A stretch of 17,816 bases of DNA from Baffinella frigidus (taxonomy: Eukaryota > Cryptophyceae > Cryptomonadales > Baffinellaceae): the NCBI GenBank assembly GCA_026770585.1, contig MU646345.1, positions 909,370 through 927,185 of the forward strand, written 5' to 3'. The first letter of the stretch is position 1; each line of letters opens with the position of its first letter. The position numbers and the translations under genes were made by a program. This document shows positions 15,561 through 17,816 of this stretch, in pieces. Under the pieces are notes generated by a model, which saw only the letters and a program-made list of their open reading frames with translations, did not search any database and was not told the DNA's origin.

Positions 15561-15654
15561 ACGCTGACCGCACCTCCAGCTTCGTTAACCTCTTTCGAGC
15601 CTGCGGAGAGAAAGGCGCGGTCAGCGTTTCAAAGCGATTTTGAATAACCCCTAA
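15543..15654. mobile_element. Inverted-repeat element enclosing a 27-nt mini-exon
   Basis: Ends CGCTTAAGGGTTATTCGAAACGCTGACCGC and GCGGTCAGCGTTTCAAAGCGATTTTGAATAACCCC pair as imperfect inverted repeats. Between them lies 15574-15600 (minus), ARKRLTKLE, with acceptor CTCTCCGCAG and donor GAG|GTGCGG, an internally shortened copy of the exon at 15080-15157. Confidence 0.75.
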
Positions 15655-16192
15655 GCGAGAAGACCTACGACCCTATGGTAGGCAATCCGTAGGGACATAG
15701 GGGGGGAGCACGGTATGCGTTTATTACAGATCGAATAACCCTTAAGCGATCAGCGTTTCGAATCACCCTTAAGCGATAAGACCTTTCCAGCCTGCGGAGA
15801 GCACGGTCAACAACCACACTTAGGAAATAGGCCCCGTTCCAGCCTCGAGTCGTGCATCGGTGTCACAGGGGAGCCACCCACACTGCGGACTTCGAAGCGA
15901 TTTTTGAATAACCCTTAAGCGATAAGACCTACGACCCTACGGTAGGCAACCCGTAGGGACATAGGGGGGGTTCCTACGAATAAGGTGACGTAAAGGTGGC
16001 CCGACCGCCGAGAGCACGGTATGCGTTTGGCGTTGGCGCCACTCAGCGGGCTACGAAGGGATTTTCGGTAAGGAAATGCCCGAGTTTCCGTTACCTTATC
16101 CGTAAGGACCCCCCTATGTCCCTACGGGTTGCCTACCGTAGGGTCCCAGGTCGCATCGCTTACGGGTTATTCAAAATCCCGTCGAAGTCCTC
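15655..16192. repeat. Cluster of CCTACGGTAGG hairpin modules and AATAACCCTTAAGCG ends
   Basis: Hairpin modules at about 15660-15707, 15925-15985 and 16090-16145 (inverted). Each is paired with a GATTTTGAATAACCC(C)TTAAGCGAT end at 15639, 15729, 15900 or 16155-16185. An acceptor-like CTCTCCGCAG|GCTGGAAAG followed by GTCTTATC near 15779-15797 is a further short exon echo. CGGACTTCG precedes two of the ends. Confidence 0.75.
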
Positions 16193-16193
16193 C

Positions 16194-16737
16194 GGGTGGG
16201 GAAAAACAAATCGACCGCATTTGATTCCCATGTTTCTCTCCCGGTGTTGCACACTTATCCGGGGAAACCTATTTTTCTTTAGTTTGATGGCAAGGAAAAT
16301 TACTACACAAATGCTTTAATATTACTAATAAGAACGAATTGTGTAGCAATTTTCCTTGCCATCAAACTAAAGAAAAATAGGTTTCCCCGGATAAACACGA
16401 CTGAACACAAAACGGGACGCGGGGTACTGTAGAGCGTTTGCGGTAATTGTTGTCTGTTTTGAACATACGGTTTTCCCGTTTCCCGGTTTTGATTTGTACC
16501 AGAAGTGTCCATTGAAAATATTTTACGAACTTTAAATGGACACTTCTGGTACAAATCAAAATTGGAAAATGGGAAAACCGCAAGTCCAAAACGGACAACA
16601 ATTACCGCAAACGCTCTAAGCAGTAGAGCAGCCTTTTTGCTACCACCTGCTGAGATTAACACACCCGGAACAGCAAAGCGATCGCACGGCGGAACGTGGG
16701 AGGTTGGAAGTTTCGACCGTTGGATCAGAATGTTATG
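16194..16737 (-). CDS. Unrecognised coding-like segment split by two MITEs
   Basis: Three minus-strand pieces: 16737-16619 (ILIQRSKLPTSHVPP, then CDRFAVPGVLISAGGSKK), 16429-16395 (TVPRVPFCVQ) and 16254-16194 (MGIKCGRFVFPHPEDFDG). They form one open frame if each MITE and one TA copy are removed; the frame then meets TAA after NNP near 16161. The first piece is duplicated at 16797-16843 with only synonymous differences in this frame. No family recognised and no clear splice borders, so this may be a gene relic or chance. Confidence 0.35.
16255..16394. mobile_element. MITE with TTATCCGGGGAAACC ends, copy 2
   Basis: 140 bp near-perfect hairpin: TTATCCGGGGAAACCTATTT / AAATAGGTTTCCCCGGATAA, inner GGCAAGGAAAATTACTACACA and its partner, and a short loop. 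TA at both borders fits a TA target site. Confidence 0.92.
16430..16618. mobile_element. MITE with TAGAGCGTTTGCGG ends, copy 2
   Basis: 189 bp inverted repeat like 5116-5315 but with a different centre (GGTACAAATC, AAGTGTCCATT). TA is present at both ends. Confidence 0.92.
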
Positions 16738-16796
16738 ATCTTCGTATACGTTGTATACTTGGTGATATACGACTCTGGGTAGGTACCTCGAGACGG

Positions 16797-16843
16797 AACG
16801 TGGGAGGTTGGAAGTTTCGATCGTTGGATCAAAATGTTATGAC
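16797..16843 (-). repeat. Duplicate of the ILIQRSKLPTSHVP segment
   Basis: About 47 bases matching 16690-16737 with two differences, both synonymous in the minus-strand frame (CTG/TTG, CGG/CGA). The 60 bases between the copies hold the 39-base word shared with 5519-5557. Confidence 0.7.
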
Positions 16844-16913
16844 AACAAGGTTTGGCTCTTAGGCTGGGGAGGAGGGGTACGCAGCGCATCTTGGCCACTT
16901 TCATAATCGACGC

Positions 16914-17065
16914 TCATAACTATAGATTTGTAAAGTCGCTCGTTTCTGGTACAAATTTCAAAACTATCGTGGTTTAATAAAGGAATTGGAGCCGTTTCTA
17001 GTTTTAAATGAGCTCAGTTTTATAATTTGTACCACGAAAGTGACTTTACAAATCTATAGTTATGA
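16914..17065. mobile_element. MITE with TCATAACTATAG ends
   Basis: 152 bp: TCATAACTATAGATTTGTAA ... TTACAAATCTATAGTTATGA, with inner GGTACAAATTTCAAAACT and AGTTTTATAATTTGTACC arms. Single copy in this window. Confidence 0.92.
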
Positions 17066-17091
17066 CCTCCCACTATTAACTCAGCTAAGAA

Positions 17092-17135
17092 GGGTCCTAG
17101 GGTGGGATGGTTTCTTGTGCGCGAGTTACCCCTGT
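17092..17135. mobile_element. Half copy of the ACAGGGGTACCTCGCTC element
   Basis: Only the right arm remains (GGTTTCTTGTGCGCGAGTTACCCCTGT). An ATG-led Ala-rich frame (MDTSSKAPAAATWPAG) ends near it at 17232-17136 and is not otherwise supported. Confidence 0.7.
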
Positions 17136-17335
17136 ATGATGAGGCGATTAGGCGGCTAGGCGCGGCGCCCCCCGCGCAATCTCTCCCTGCAGGCCACGTG
17201 GCAGCCGCTGGGGCCTTCGATGATGTGTCCATCTAAACGATTCTGGTACACAGTGCCAGAAGAAGGTGCTGGAAATGATCCCCGTAAATCAGGAGAAGAT
17301 AGAACTCGGACGTAGCTCAGGGGTTGTCAAATGTG

Positions 17336-17594
17336 CCACTTAGCAGCGGGCCGAGTCCCCCCCCCCCCGGATATCCGGGGGAACTGCGGTTTGAATCCAA
17401 CGCAAATGGATAAGATTCTAGTACAAATCGTTTAGATGGACTGTATCCGTGAAGCCCCCGGTGGCTGCTGCCCGAGGACGCTGCGGAAGAGTGGCTCGCT
17501 CACGACAAACCACGAGTGAGCACCTTCCTCCCTACAGGACTCCGAAGTAGACTTACCCTCTTCGTTCGAAACGGTCGATTTGTCTGCTAAGTGG
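17336..17594 (+). mobile_element. CCACTTAGCAGC MITE carrying a 114-bp insertion
   Basis: Left end CCACTTAGCAGC at 17336 and right end CTGCTAAGTGG at 17594. The copy is split by 17470-17583, bracketed by the direct repeat CTGCT (17465-17469, 17584-17588). The insertion shows GTAAGT and TTCCGCAG on the minus strand (17556 and 17481), so it could hold a 76-nt intron with flanking bases, but no protein is evident. Confidence 0.75.
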
Positions 17595-17816
17595 TACGGG
17601 GCCGACAAAGCGCACCTTTTCAACCCCCCCCCTCTGCCCCACAGTCTTCTGCTTCCGGGGAAAACGCGGTTAGAATCCAACGCAAATGGATAAGATTCTA
17701 GTACAAATCGTTTAGATGGACTGTATCCGTGAAGCCCCCGGTGGCTGCTAAGTGGTACGGGGCCGACAAAGCGCACCTTTTCGATCCCCCCCCTCTGCCC
17801 CACAGTCTTCTGCTTC
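17584..17816 (-). repeat. 161-bp tandem duplication with exon-end echoes
   Basis: CTGCTAAGTGGTACGGGGCCGACAAAGC and the following 45 bases recur at 17745, with a left-truncated CCACTTAGCAGC MITE (17658-17755) between. On the minus strand both copies read QKTVGQRGG(V/I)EK then AAG|GTGCGC, a donor of the local type. They differ by one G in a G-run and a compensating change, so the frame is kept. Probably end echoes of an exon lying right of the window. Confidence 0.6.

Noticed and set aside
15338-15643. Arg-rich repeat protein RVIRRSYRL
   Set aside because: It follows from the 24/27-bp tandem array, whose units are stop-free in this frame, and runs on into an echo and unrelated sequence.
16303-16662. 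119-codon minus frame as one protein
   Set aside because: Most of it is MITE sequence; only the part outside the elements looks coding-like and is described separately.
17309-17400. tRNA gene or tRNA-derived SINE from TAGCTCAGGGG (A-box-like) and GGTTTGAATCC (B-box-like)
   Set aside because: The boxes are too far apart, no cloverleaf stems form, and the B-box-like word belongs to a MITE with inverted ends present in other copies without the A-box word.

Overview
This window looks like intron-rich nuclear DNA from a eukaryote, most likely a microalga or related protist. The reasons are telomere-type TTTAGGG and variant heptamer repeats lying inside introns, small exons with GT-AG borders, and many short terminal-inverted-repeat elements (MITE-like). 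There is no bacterial-style gene layout. I cannot settle the lineage: dinoflagellate, haptophyte, stramenopile and green alga all remain possible.

Left half, about 0.14-8.0 kb, minus strand: a split gene for a Yip1/YIPF5-type membrane protein of the early secretory pathway. I place six exons, read right to left: 7976-7863, 7015-6920, 5893-5840, 3397-3335, 1764-1666 and 219-145. Each is a multiple of three bases, so every intron is phase 0. Together they give 167 residues: a Gly/Ala/Tyr-rich N-terminus, the [10 protein letters not shown] signature, and three of the five expected membrane segments. The rest of the gene must lie left of base 1. The introns hold MITE-like elements, degenerate CAGTCAGTAACC repeats and telomere-like repeats.

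The most striking property is exon echoing. Ahead of each of exons 2-6 sit one to several partial copies of that exon's acceptor plus its first codons, often exactly 24, 27 or 51 nt and several times running straight into a new GT. After exons 3, 4 and 5 sit partial copies of the exon end plus donor. About twenty such echoes are visible.

Middle, 8.0-13.4 kb: no convincing gene. It holds a hairpin repeat, a GA microsatellite, a cluster of palindromic elements with ACAGGGGTACCTCGCTC ends, and four copies of a repeat that can encode a conserved short peptide (MAFLQNKFRVSAYVGSSKN). One of those copies is cleanly split by a 469-bp element.

Right half, 13.4-17.8 kb: fragments that look like exons of one or more further minus-strand genes that I do not recognise. 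The clearest is a 78-nt exon at 15157-15080 encoding a basic KRLTKLEKNTQRRRQ segment, with its own echoes. Two other coding-like segments are interrupted by MITEs whose precise removal, leaving one target-site copy, restores an open frame. The right edge is a 161-bp tandem duplication.
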